A stretch of DNA of 64,000 bases from positions 124,246-188,245 of the forward strand of contig NZ_JAVAMS010000005.1 of NCBI RefSeq assembly GCF_030730945.1. The letters are read 5' to 3'. The notes under the pieces were generated by a model. It did not search any database. It was not told the origin of the DNA and saw only the letters and a program-made list of their open reading frames with translations. This stretch comes from Aurantiacibacter poecillastricola (GTDB lineage: Bacteria; Pseudomonadota; Alphaproteobacteria; Sphingomonadales; Sphingomonadaceae). The position numbers and the translations under genes were made by a program. Positions within the stretch are counted from its first letter, which is position 1; every line of letters starts with the position of its first letter. This document shows positions 17,085-25,538 of the stretch, in pieces.

Positions 17085-17654
17085 CTAGAAGAAGCGTTCG
17101 CCAACCCTGATCGTATCGCCCGGCCGCACGGCGAAGCTGGGCATCCGATCGAGGTCCACCAGACGCTCCTGGGTATCCATCGCCCTCTTGAGATAGATGC
17201 GCTCGTCATTTGCGCGGTAGGTAAAGCCACCGGCGGCAGCGACAGCCTGTTCGATCGTCAGCCCGACCGAATAGGTATACTGACCCGGGCGGTTGACCTC
17301 GCCGAGAATATAATAGGGTCGATAGTCGAGCACCTCCGTGCTGACCCGCGGGTCGCTGAGGTACCCGTTTGCCAGCCTCGCCTGCAGGTCTTGCTGCAGG
17401 TCTTCCACCGTTCGCCCATCCGCAGGCACGTTCCCGATAAGCGGGAAGGACACCTGGCCATCTCCGGTCACGCGGTATTCGCCTGTCAGGGTCTCCTCCC
17501 CGAATACCGTGATCCGCAGTTTGTCGCCCGGTCCGAGCGTATAGGGCGCCTGTGTTTCGATCGCAGTCGCATATGGCACATCGGGTGTGCTTGAACATGA
17601 AGTCACGACAAGACTGCCGACTAGGGCGAGCCACATGAAAATGATCCGACACAT
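17085..17654 (-). CDS. Short Wza/ExoF-type polysaccharide export lipoprotein
   Basis: The 189-residue protein has a lipoprotein signal with lipobox V-T-S-C near residue 20. A poly-export domain (Y-T-L-G-P-G-D-K-L-R-I-T-V-F-G, then V-S-F-P-L-I-G) and one SLBB-like domain (Y-Y-I-L-G-E-V-N-R-P-G-Q-Y) follow. It would form or gate the outer-membrane/periplasmic export channel. It is much shorter than E. coli Wza (about 380 residues) and lacks extra SLBB repeats and a C-terminal barrel helix; the separate beta-barrel protein at 25539 may supply the outer-membrane part. The ATG at 17654 has AGGGG upstream and places the lipobox correctly; the longer frame to 17711 would not. Confidence 0.86.
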   Translation of the reverse strand: MCRIIFMWLALVGSLVVTSCSSTPDVPYATAIETQAPYTLGPGDKLRITVFGEETLTGEYRVTGDGQVSFPLIGNVPADGRTVEDLQQDLQARLANGYLSDPRVSTEVLDYRPYYILGEVNRPGQYTYSVGLTIEQAVAAAGGFTYRANDERIYLKRAMDTQERLVDLDRMPSFAVRPGDTIRVGERFF

Positions 17655-17767
17655 TGTGATATCCCCTGCGAGCGACCGATCGACGCCTGCTGGCCGATGC
17701 CTTCGACGCACCTGTTTCTGGATGAACGCGGTTCCCTTCCTTTAACCAGATTAGGTTCCGCACTGCC

Positions 17768-18763
17768 TCACAAGGGAAGCTGGCGCCCCCAGTCGCTGCC
17801 CTGCAGCAACATTCTCACTCTCGCTTTTCGAGGTTCGGAGCCCCGATGGTTTGCGATCTTGTCTCGCGCAATCTGTGCAAGGATCCCTCTCAGCTCGGCG
17901 GGAGCCCATGCGCCCTCGGTGAGAGCGCGCCACAGGCCCAGGTTTCGCTTGTCATCCAGGAAGGACCGCAGCCGCCAACGTTGGGCGACCTGCTCTCGCA
18001 GCGGTGCGATAGCCTCGCGATGCGTCTCATTGCTGGAGCAGGAAAGGCGCTCGATGCTGGCCAGAAGCGCGGCAAGATCCTCTGTTCGATGCGATGAACT
18101 CAGCGATGCACGACGCTCCACCGCAACGTAGTAGCACGCGCTTGTCACCCCGAAACGCGCGCCAAGCGCGAGCATACGCGCATAGAGATCGAAGTCCTCG
18201 CCAAGGCGCATCTGCGCATCGTACGACAGGTCGTGACGGACAAGGAAATCGCGCCGTATGACCGGCTTGAGAAAGCCCATCTCGCCGCGCTGCTCACCCG
18301 GGCGACCGATGTTACCGGCTACAAAACCCTCGAAGTCCAATTGCCTCGGCGTCACAGTATTCCCATTCGGTGCAATCGCCCGGCTTGATGTGCCTGACTC
18401 TTCCGGAACGAAACGGATGTTGTCCGCCAGCAGGTCCCATCCCCCGCACTCAGGGTCGAGTGCGGCAAAGCGGCCTGGTAGAAAGTAGTCGTCGGCGTCG
18501 AGCAAGGCGATGAACGGCGCTGTGGTGTTGGCAATCGCAAGATTACGCGCGGCGGCCGGACCGAGATTTTGTTCGCTACGGATCACGAAAAGCCGCCCGC
18601 TGCCGTCGTCGGCCTCACCCGCCCGCGCAGCTGTCGCGTCATCAGACGCATCGTCGATGACGACTATTTCCGAGACCTCGGCCTGACATGCTGACGCTAT
18701 TGCTCGACCGATAGTGGATTGGGCATTGTATGCCGGGATCACGACGCAGAACGGACCTGCCAT
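17768..18763 (-). CDS. Glycosyltransferase family 2
   Basis: The 331-residue protein begins M-A-G-P-F-C-V-V-I-P-A-Y-N-A and shows I-D-D-A-S-D-D, A-A-A-R-N-L-A and L-L-D-A-D-D, the standard GT2 nucleotide-sugar and metal-binding motifs. A G-E-D-F-D-L segment near residue 190 follows, then a helical C-terminal extension. The open frame continues upstream to 18874 but would overlap the divergent promoter region; the ATG at 18763 gives the canonical family start. It is divergent from the plus-strand GT2 gene at 18905 and similar to it in motif order. Confidence 0.83.
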   Translation of the reverse strand: MAGPFCVVIPAYNAQSTIGRAIASACQAEVSEIVVIDDASDDATAARAGEADDGSGRLFVIRSEQNLGPAAARNLAIANTTAPFIALLDADDYFLPGRFAALDPECGGWDLLADNIRFVPEESGTSSRAIAPNGNTVTPRQLDFEGFVAGNIGRPGEQRGEMGFLKPVIRRDFLVRHDLSYDAQMRLGEDFDLYARMLALGARFGVTSACYYVAVERRASLSSSHRTEDLAALLASIERLSCSSNETHREAIAPLREQVAQRWRLRSFLDDKRNLGLWRALTEGAWAPAELRGILAQIARDKIANHRGSEPRKARVRMLLQGSDWGRQLPL

Positions 18764-18904
18764 CTTGATTAGCGTGCTCTTCGTTCGGCCATGCGTCTGC
18801 TTAGTGGTCGGGCAAAAGCGAGAAACTAACTCTGGTTGGTTTCCTGGAGACTGCGAGCGCTTAGGATCGAACATGAAAGCCGCAATCAGACCAGGAAGAG
18901 GCCC

Positions 18905-20170
18905 ATGAAAGCGGTTCCGCGACCCAGGACCGGTGATACGCCCCTCATCTCCGTGCTCATGGTCGCTCGCAATTCGGCTGCCTTTATTGCCGATGCGTTA
19001 TCCAGTGCCCGGCGTCAGACCATCGACGATATCGAGATCGTGGTCGTCGATGACGGCTCGACAGACGATACCTTCCGGATCGCGCTGGAGCATGCCCGCG
19101 ACGATGCCCGGGTGCGGCTCTTTACCGGGCCGGGCAGGGGTCTCTCGGCGGTTCGCAACACCAGCCTTCGCCATGCTCGCGGGGCCTTCGGTGCGATACT
19201 CGACAGTGACGACCTGCTGCATCCGCGTCATCTCGAACTGTTGCTGGAGCGGCTGCGGCAATTCGAGGCGCATGTGGCAGTGGCGAACATGGTGAGTTTC
19301 GTTGATGAAACCCATCCTGCGAGTTCCCTGTTCGCGGCTGGTCCAGACTGGCGATACGATCGCGTGATCGAACATGTGGAGTTTGTTCAATCAGGAACGT
19401 CCGACGCTGACGAGCCTTCGTTGGGATATCTCAAGCCTCTGTTTTCACTTGACTTTCTACGTGCAAAACGCCTTTCCTACAACGAAGACATCAGGATCGG
19501 CGAGGATTTCGACCTGCTCGACAGGGCGCTCGAGTGCGGAGCAACGCTCGCCTACAGTGCGGCGCCGACCTATTTCTATCGCCGTCACGAACAGTCGACC
19601 TCCCACCGCCTGCAGGCGCGCGATGTCGAGGCCCTGCTGGAAGCGGACAGACCCCATACCGATGCCGCGGTCGCTCGTGCGGCGCGCAAGCGCCGGTATG
19701 CCCTGAAAACCGAACTTGCCCACATCGAGGCGGTCGAGGCCATCAAGAGACGCGCCCTTGCCAAGGCGGCGGCGGCTTGCCGGGACCGGCCGGCGGTCCT
19801 GCGGCGCCTGCTCGGGAGCGCCTTCGAGGGCATCACGAGGCGCGCGGCCAAACTCGGGTCGCGCATCGCCGGTCGCCTGCTTCCGTCGCGGGGCCAGATC
19901 GCGCTTGTCATCGGCACACCGCCGACGAAGGAAAGCAGCGAGCGTCTTGCCTCATGCCTGCGGCAAAGAAACCTGCCCGTTAAGCGCGTGGATCCGAAAA
20001 GCTACCGCGAAGCGGTGGAACTGGGGCAGATCGCGCGCCCCATCGGGCTGATCGTAACCTGCGACGATCTTGCCGCGGAAAGCGCACCCTTCGCGCTGCG
20101 TCCGGGCACGCCAGTCTGCGAATGGCGCGCCAACCGCCTCCATGAAGTTACCCACCTGGTGACAAGTTGA
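18905..20170 (+). CDS. Glycosyltransferase family 2 with C-terminal extension
   Basis: The 421-residue protein has a GT2 domain (I-S-V-L-M-V-A-R-N, V-D-D-G-S-T-D-D, L-D-S-D-D, G-E-D-F-D-L-L) in its first 230 residues. A basic helical linker and about 100 residues resembling a Rossmann-like strand/helix pattern (Q-I-A-L-V-I-G-T-P-P) follow, and I cannot assign that part. The ATG at 18905 has GGAAGAGG upstream. Its last bases overlap the TTG/GTG start of the next GT2 gene, so the two are coupled. The GT2 part resembles the divergent neighbour at 17768. Confidence 0.8.
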   Translation: MKAVPRPRTGDTPLISVLMVARNSAAFIADALSSARRQTIDDIEIVVVDDGSTDDTFRIALEHARDDARVRLFTGPGRGLSAVRNTSLRHARGAFGAILDSDDLLHPRHLELLLERLRQFEAHVAVANMVSFVDETHPASSLFAAGPDWRYDRVIEHVEFVQSGTSDADEPSLGYLKPLFSLDFLRAKRLSYNEDIRIGEDFDLLDRALECGATLAYSAAPTYFYRRHEQSTSHRLQARDVEALLEADRPHTDAAVARAARKRRYALKTELAHIEAVEAIKRRALAKAAAACRDRPAVLRRLLGSAFEGITRRAAKLGSRIAGRLLPSRGQIALVIGTPPTKESSERLASCLRQRNLPVKRVDPKSYREAVELGQIARPIGLIVTCDDLAAESAPFALRPGTPVCEWRANRLHEVTHLVTS

Positions 20171-21108
20171 CAGCGCAAGTGCGACCAGACCACAGCCGTT
20201 CCAAAACGAACGTGAAACCGGTGAAGGTCACTGTCTGCATCTGCACCTTTCGCCGGGAAAGCCTGCGGGAGGCCATCGCATCGGTCTGCGAGCAGCGGCT
20301 CGAGAACCACGACATCATGATCCTCGTCATCGACAATGACGACACGCCTTCGGCAGAGAAGCTCGTGGAAGGGATGCAGCGGAAGTGCCCGGTGCCCATC
20401 CGCTACAAGCACGCGCCGGGTCGCAATATCGCGATTGCCCGCAACGCTGCTCTGGATACGGCCGAGACGCGCTGGCTGGCTTTCATCGACGATGATGAAA
20501 CCGCCGAGCCCAATTGGCTCGCGCGCCTCCTCGACAAGCGCGAAGGGGCCGTTGCGGTAATCGGGCTGTCGCAGGCGATCTATCCGTCCGGCGCGCCGAA
20601 ATGGCTGCCGGAATGCGACTTCCATTCCAACCGGATCACCGGGCGGGTGGAGAACGGCTATACATCCAATGCGCTGCTGGACGGGGACTTCCTGCGGCGT
20701 CTCGGCATCCGCTTCGACCTTTCCCTCGGGCGCACGGGCGGCGAGGACACGGTCTTCTTCCGCGAGATACACGAGGCAGGCGGCAACATCGTCTACGCGC
20801 CGGGCTCGGTAGTGAGGGAGCCGGTCCCCGACACAAGGGCATCAATGCGCTGGGTGCTCAAGCGCAAGTTTCGCAGTGGCCAGACCCACGGGTTGATGCT
20901 GCTGCGCTTTGACAGGGCTTCTGCCGCCCGGCAGTCGATCCTTGCCTCGGCAAAGACGCTTATCTGCCTGTCGGCTGCTACTCTGCTGCTTCCGCTTTCG
21001 GCGCACTGGCGCTCGTGGTTCGCTCGGGCCGCGTTGCATGCGGGCGTGGTGGCCTATCTTGCGGGTTCGCCGGTGGTGGAGGAATATCGCTCGCCTTCTT
21101 CGTCCTGA
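20167..21108 (+). CDS. Glycosyltransferase family 2
   Basis: The 313-residue protein shows V-T-V-C-I-C-T-F-R-R, I-D-N-D-D-T, G-R-N-I-A-I-A-R-N and F-I-D-D-D-E, the GT2 motifs, then G-G-E-D-T-V-F-F. The C-terminal third has hydrophobic helices (about residues 258-276 and 284-298), suggesting membrane association as in ExoO-type succinoglycan transferases. The start is TTG at 20167 or GTG at 20179, both coupled to the preceding gene's stop. Its 3' end overlaps the 3' end of the convergent ExoA-like gene by 131 bases. Confidence 0.8.
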   Translation: MTAQVRPDHSRSKTNVKPVKVTVCICTFRRESLREAIASVCEQRLENHDIMILVIDNDDTPSAEKLVEGMQRKCPVPIRYKHAPGRNIAIARNAALDTAETRWLAFIDDDETAEPNWLARLLDKREGAVAVIGLSQAIYPSGAPKWLPECDFHSNRITGRVENGYTSNALLDGDFLRRLGIRFDLSLGRTGGEDTVFFREIHEAGGNIVYAPGSVVREPVPDTRASMRWVLKRKFRSGQTHGLMLLRFDRASAARQSILASAKTLICLSAATLLLPLSAHWRSWFARAALHAGVVAYLAGSPVVEEYRSPSSS

Positions 21109-22066
21109 TCGCCCGGCCGCGCAGGAAAGCGGCCCAGAACCCTCCTGACCATGCCAGATGCATCAGGGCCGCGGCCGGCCCTGCGAGCACTGCGGACAGG
21201 CTGCGCTGCTTGGCGGCAAGGAGGATGCTGCCGAGCAGGCATAGCGCCAGCCACATTAATGCCGGTAGCGCGATCCACGCCCAAAGCGCTGCGAGCGGCA
21301 CGACGGCAACGGCAGGCGCGACGGCCAGCGGAAGTGCCTGGCGCAGCTTCAGGCGCATGGCATGCTGGCGCACGGTTTGCGCTCTGCCCTTGCCGTAGTG
21401 CCAGTATTGCCGCCAGAGCGCACCGGGCGAACGACGCGGAAGATATTCGATCCGGCACTGGGGCTCTAGCCAGATGCGCGCGCCCGCTTGGCCCATCCGG
21501 TGGTCGAGTTCAGCATCCTCATTGGCCCTCATCTGCTCGTCATATCCGCCCACCTTGCTGAACAGGTGGAGCCGCATGAGGGCGTGATGCCCATGATCGA
21601 CGAACCTGCCCTCCCCGGCTGATCGATGTGGCGATCCGCCCGTGCCCAGCACGGAGTTCTGCGCGGCTGCGACGCCTCGCTGAAACGCGGACCTGCCGAT
21701 TGTGTGCATCGGCACGACAACGCAATGCGCCTCCGTCCGGTCCGCCGCGGCAAGCAGCGAGGCGGCATAGCGGTGCGGATAGAGGCAATGCGCGTCGACT
21801 CGCAGGAGCCATGTGAAGCCCTCGCCGTATTTCGCGACCGCAAGATTGATGCCCGCACTCTGTTTACGCCGCGGGTTGTCCAGCAGCCGCACACGCGGAT
21901 TGATCCGGGCGAAGGCGCGCACGATATCCTGTGACCCGTCATCGCTTCCGCCATCGGCAACAACGACAAGCCCGCTCATCGGATCAGCCAGTAGGACGTG
22001 CAGCAGAGGAATGAGGGTGTTCGCCTCGTTCAGGCAGGGGATTACGGTGAGAACGCCTGTCTTCAT
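20978..22066 (-). CDS. ExoA-like family 2 glycosyltransferase, membrane-anchored
   Basis: The 362-residue protein begins M-K-T-G-V-L-T-V-I-P-C-L-N-E and shows A-D-G-G-S-D-D-G, A-G-I-N-L-A-V and L-R-V-D-A-H. E-D-A-E-L-D-H-R-M and R-R-S-P-G-A-L-W-R-Q-Y-W-H-Y-G-K-G-R follow, the pattern of succinoglycan ExoA-type enzymes. Two to three C-terminal transmembrane helices follow (about residues 240-310). The ATG overlaps the stop of the ExoL-like gene (ATGA at 22063-22066); open frame further upstream lies inside that gene. The last 40 residues are Pro/Arg-rich low complexity and are encoded opposite the neighbouring GT2 gene. Confidence 0.83.
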   Translation of the reverse strand: MKTGVLTVIPCLNEANTLIPLLHVLLADPMSGLVVVADGGSDDGSQDIVRAFARINPRVRLLDNPRRKQSAGINLAVAKYGEGFTWLLRVDAHCLYPHRYAASLLAAADRTEAHCVVVPMHTIGRSAFQRGVAAAQNSVLGTGGSPHRSAGEGRFVDHGHHALMRLHLFSKVGGYDEQMRANEDAELDHRMGQAGARIWLEPQCRIEYLPRRSPGALWRQYWHYGKGRAQTVRQHAMRLKLRQALPLAVAPAVAVVPLAALWAWIALPALMWLALCLLGSILLAAKQRSLSAVLAGPAAALMHLAWSGGFWAAFLRGRAIRTKKASDIPPPPANPQDRPPRPHATRPERTTSASAPKAEAAE

Positions 22067-23196
22067 GCCAGTTCCTCGAGCCGCCCGACGAGAAGGCGGT
22101 GATCTGTCGGGGTGAAAGCGATCGCATCGCGCGGACATTCCTCCACGCGCTTTCGTGCCCGTTCGAAATCGGCGCGGGACATGGATACAAGCCGGTCGAC
22201 CACACCCTCTGCGCGCGCGAGGACGAGGCCCAGCTGGCGCTGCTCCAGCCAGCGGCCGCATTCCACCCCTTCCAGCGCGATGGGTACGGCGCCATGCGCG
22301 ATGCTTTCGTATAACCGGTTGGGCAGCAGCCAGTCGGAATTCAGGCCTTCCTCGAAAAAATCCACGCACCAGGCGAAATCGACCGCGGCATACATGTCCG
22401 GCAGGTCTTCGGGCCGGTAGCGCCCGAGGAAGGTCACGCCTTCCATCTGCCCCACGCGGGCCTCGAGGTCGTCGAGATCGGGATGCGAGGGTATCCCGGC
22501 GATGACGATCTCGATGCCGCCTTCCGCCTCGCGCGCCGCCTTGGCCAGGATGGCGAGGCTTCGCGGACAGCGCAGCATGCCAAACCAGCCGATACGCCAG
22601 GGATTGCTGGCGGCTTGCGCGGTTTCGCCTTGGCCCGGCCAATGCGCCGGAAGCGTGTTCACCTTGTTCTCGACCAGTTCGATATGACCGGCAAAGCTCT
22701 GGAGAGCGCGGAAATATTCGCGTGCATAGGCCGGGGATGAGGTGATGATCATGTTGCAGCGACGCAGCAGCAGCCTTTCGACCAGCCGGAAGGCGGCGCC
22801 CAGCGCATCATCGCGTAACATCAGCCGGTGGATATCGAGGCATTCGTAGACCACCTGCTGCCGCGTCGAGGCGAGGCGACGAGCGAGCACCAGCATTTCC
22901 AGATTGCGGGCGAGAAGGACGTCGGCCCTCGCGGCTTCGCGTAGCCGCCGATCAGGAGAGAGCAATTGCCGCAGCACCAGGGCCAGCCGCTGCAGGAAAC
23001 CCGCATTGTAGGACCGCGCGAGCGGCACTGCCTCGGATTTTTCCACCCTGTCCACCGCCTCCCGGCGCCAGAACCCTGCGAGGCGCACCACGGCGCCGCC
23101 CATGACCAGCGCGGATACCCGCCGGGCGACGGCGGCATCGTTCAGGTCGTGAACGAGGTAACATACCGAAAGGGAGGGGCTGTCGCAGGAAGGCAC
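22063..23196 (-). CDS. ExoL-like glycosyltransferase (GT-B fold)
   Basis: The 377-residue protein lacks a strong GT4 glycine loop. It has V-V-Y-E-C-L-D-I-H-R-L (about residue 113), W-R-I-G-W-F-G-M-L-R-C-P-R-S, G-I-P-S-H-P and L-P-N-R-L-Y-E-S-I-A-H-G-A-V-P-I-A, an order recalling succinoglycan ExoL and related GT-B transferases. It is coupled to the ExoA-like gene, just as exoA and exoL are neighbours in rhizobial succinoglycan loci. The expected role is addition of a mid-unit sugar. The ExoL label is by resemblance and carries some uncertainty. Confidence 0.7.
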   Translation of the reverse strand: MPSCDSPSLSVCYLVHDLNDAAVARRVSALVMGGAVVRLAGFWRREAVDRVEKSEAVPLARSYNAGFLQRLALVLRQLLSPDRRLREAARADVLLARNLEMLVLARRLASTRQQVVYECLDIHRLMLRDDALGAAFRLVERLLLRRCNMIITSSPAYAREYFRALQSFAGHIELVENKVNTLPAHWPGQGETAQAASNPWRIGWFGMLRCPRSLAILAKAAREAEGGIEIVIAGIPSHPDLDDLEARVGQMEGVTFLGRYRPEDLPDMYAAVDFAWCVDFFEEGLNSDWLLPNRLYESIAHGAVPIALEGVECGRWLEQRQLGLVLARAEGVVDRLVSMSRADFERARKRVEECPRDAIAFTPTDHRLLVGRLEELA

Positions 23197-23322
23197 GCAC
23201 GCATTGGTGCCCGATCCCGCGCGTGCGAAAACCTACCTGCATCAGTTACCGGTGATAGAAAGCGCGGACTCCAACATGCTTTAGGGTAAGCCGCGCGCAA
23301 AAGCCGTCGAATGGGCTCAAGA

Positions 23323-23340
23323 CCGGATGGATTCATCCGG
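23323..23340. promoter_or_regulatory. 18-base inverted repeat in the leader of the Wzc-like gene
   Basis: CCGGATG-GATT-CATCCGG has perfect 7-base arms around a 4-base spacer. It ends 17 bases before the TTG start and 5 bases before the GGAGA ribosome-binding site. As RNA it forms a stable hairpin beside the Shine-Dalgarno; as DNA it has operator symmetry. Either could control production of the co-polymerase. Confidence 0.45.
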
Positions 23341-23357
23341 CGATTGGAGACGAGCAT

Positions 23358-25538
23358 TTGGCAAGCATTGCAGGCGATGGGGATATGCCCGGATCGGACA
23401 CGCCGCACCAGACACGCGAACAGGGGACGCCGCGCGAATGGCGGTTTCTCCCTGATCCGCAATATCTGTGGTCCATCTTCCGCCGTCGGCAGTGGACCTT
23501 CGTGCTCGTCACAGGAGTGGTCCTGCTGCTCGGCCTCGCCTGGCTGCTGACCCGGCCCGCTCTCTATTCCGCAACGGCCAGCGTCATGATCGAACCCTCG
23601 CAACCCGACGTGGTGGAGGGCGCGCCCGTTTCGCCGGACCTTGGCCGCGAGACCAATGTGATCGATACCGAGGTGGAGATTCTTTCCTCCCCCCGCCTTG
23701 CCGGGCGTGTGGCGGACGCGCTCGACCTTGCGTCTTACGAGGAATTCGGCGGCGGTGCGCGAGACGTTACCTTCGATGCGGACGAACCCGGCACGCATCC
23801 GCTGGCCGGTGCCGTCCTCAGCCGGACGGATGTGCGGCGCTCGGGCCTCACCTTCCTCATCGATATCACCGCAACAACCCGCGACAGCGAGTTGTCGGCC
23901 GCCCTCGCCAACGAGGTGGCCCGGCAATACCTGCTCCAGCAGGAGGAGACCAAGGGCCAGACGAACGAGGAGGCGCGCGAATTCCTGCAGACCCGGCTCG
24001 TCGAACTGCGCGAGCAGGCGGCACAGGCCGATGCGGCATTGCAGTCCTACAAGGTGCGCAACGGACTGATGAGCGCCGAAGGCGCGACGATGGCCGAGCA
24101 GGAGGTCTCGATCCTGAACCAGGAGATATCCTCGGCGCGGGCGGCGCTGGCGGAGAAGGAAGGACAGCTCGCGGCGGCAAGGCGTCGCGTGAGCCAGGGC
24201 GGCGGCGGTGCCGAAGTACCCGCCGCGCTGCAGTCCGGCACCGTTGCCGAACTGCGCCAGCGCGAGGCACTGCTGACCGGCCAGCTCGCCAATTACGAGG
24301 CGCGTTTCGGCGAACTCCACCCCGAGGTGAGGCAGGCACGCGAGGAACTGGCCGACGTGCGTTCGCAGATCCAGCTGCAGATCGACCGGGTGATGTCCTC
24401 GCTGGCATCCGATGTCGAGGCGGCGCGCTCGCGGGTGGCCTCGCTCGAGGCGAGCCAGTCTCAAGCCGAAGGCGCGCTGATGTCGAACAACGTGGCGCAG
24501 GTCGACCTGATGGACCTGGAACGCAACGCGGAAGCCGCGCGCGCGATCTACCAGACCTTCCTCGAACGCGCGCAGCAGCTGGCCTCGCAGGAGGGCCTCA
24601 TCCGCCCCGACGCCTCGATCGAGAGCCTTGCGCGCGTACCGGGTGGTCCGTCCTCCCCGAACTATCCGATGTGGACGATACTCCTGCTGGTTGCGGCAGT
24701 GACCAGCGGCCTCGCAGCCATCGCGGTGGCGGAATATCTCGACGCGCGCATTCGCACGCGCAGCGACGTGGAGGACCGCGTGGGGCTGGCCTATCTCGGC
24801 GCGGTACCCGATCTCGCTTCCACGGCGGGCAAGAAGGCGCGCGGCATCTCCCCGTGGGATTATCTGCTCGATCATCCGCAATCGACCTTTGCTGAGTCCA
24901 TCCGGGCTCTGCGCTCCTCGCTGATACTGGGCCGGAACACGCGCTCGCGTTCGATCGCCATCACTTCGGCCCTGCCACGCGAGGGCAAATCGACCACCGC
25001 GCTATGTCTGGCTCGGGCCATGGCGGAATCGGGAATCTCCACCGTTCTGGTCGATTGCGACGGACGCCGCCACGCGGTCAGCGACGCGCTGTTGCCGGAA
25101 GGCTGGAACGGGCTGGGTCGCTATCTGAACAGGGAGGGATCGCTGGACGAAGCCCTTTCTAAGGACCCTGCCTCTTCGCTGCATGTCCTGGGCGACAATA
25201 CCGGACGGATCAGCGAGCTGTTCGTGCATCGCCCGTTCCAGAGCCTGCTCGGCGAGCTGCAGGAGCGGTTCCAGATGGTCGTGATCGATACAGCGCCGGT
25301 ACTCGGTATCGCCGAGACCCGCCGCATTGCCTCCGAGGTGGACCGCGTTCTGATGGTGGCGCGCTGGCGCAGCACCGGAATCAGGGCCGTCGACACCGCG
25401 ACCGATATCCTTGCCGAGACCGGAGCCGAGATCGCCGGGCTTGCCCTCACCCGCGTCGACGTGCGCAAATACGCCAGCACCGGCCAACGAGATGTGTATG
25501 GCTATCGCAGCGAGTTCGCCGGCTACTACGCCGACTGA
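23358..25538 (+). CDS. Wzc-like polysaccharide co-polymerase with BY-kinase domain
   Basis: The 726-residue inner-membrane protein has a first transmembrane helix near residues 49-68, a periplasmic Wzz-type domain with long coiled coil (about residues 195-390), and a second helix near residues 435-455. A cytoplasmic P-loop tyrosine kinase follows: Walker A-like P-R-E-G-K-S-T-T, Walker A' V-L-V-D-C-D-G and Walker B V-V-I-D-T-A-P. The C-terminal 25 residues hold five tyrosines, the expected autophosphorylation cluster. It controls chain length and drives export with the Wza-like lipoprotein. The TTG start has GGAGA upstream; an ATG at 23385 is an alternative. It converges back-to-back with the beta-barrel gene (stops adjacent). 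Confidence 0.9.
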   Translation: MASIAGDGDMPGSDTPHQTREQGTPREWRFLPDPQYLWSIFRRRQWTFVLVTGVVLLLGLAWLLTRPALYSATASVMIEPSQPDVVEGAPVSPDLGRETNVIDTEVEILSSPRLAGRVADALDLASYEEFGGGARDVTFDADEPGTHPLAGAVLSRTDVRRSGLTFLIDITATTRDSELSAALANEVARQYLLQQEETKGQTNEEAREFLQTRLVELREQAAQADAALQSYKVRNGLMSAEGATMAEQEVSILNQEISSARAALAEKEGQLAAARRRVSQGGGGAEVPAALQSGTVAELRQREALLTGQLANYEARFGELHPEVRQAREELADVRSQIQLQIDRVMSSLASDVEAARSRVASLEASQSQAEGALMSNNVAQVDLMDLERNAEAARAIYQTFLERAQQLASQEGLIRPDASIESLARVPGGPSSPNYPMWTILLLVAAVTSGLAAIAVAEYLDARIRTRSDVEDRVGLAYLGAVPDLASTAGKKARGISPWDYLLDHPQSTFAESIRALRSSLILGRNTRSRSIAITSALPREGKSTTALCLARAMAESGISTVLVDCDGRRHAVSDALLPEGWNGLGRYLNREGSLDEALSKDPASSLHVLGDNTGRISELFVHRPFQSLLGELQERFQMVVIDTAPVLGIAETRRIASEVDRVLMVARWRSTGIRAVDTATDILAETGAEIAGLALTRVDVRKYASTGQRDVYGYRSEFAGYYAD

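Noticed and set aside
23142-24881. A 579-codon minus-strand open frame opposite the Wzc-like gene
   Set aside because: It is the antisense shadow of a high-GC gene; its translation is Arg/Gly/His-rich without domains, while the plus strand has clear Wzz and BY-kinase motifs.
23468-24895. A 475-codon plus-strand frame inside the Wzc-like gene
   Set aside because: It is the +2 shadow frame; Arg/Gly-rich with no motif.
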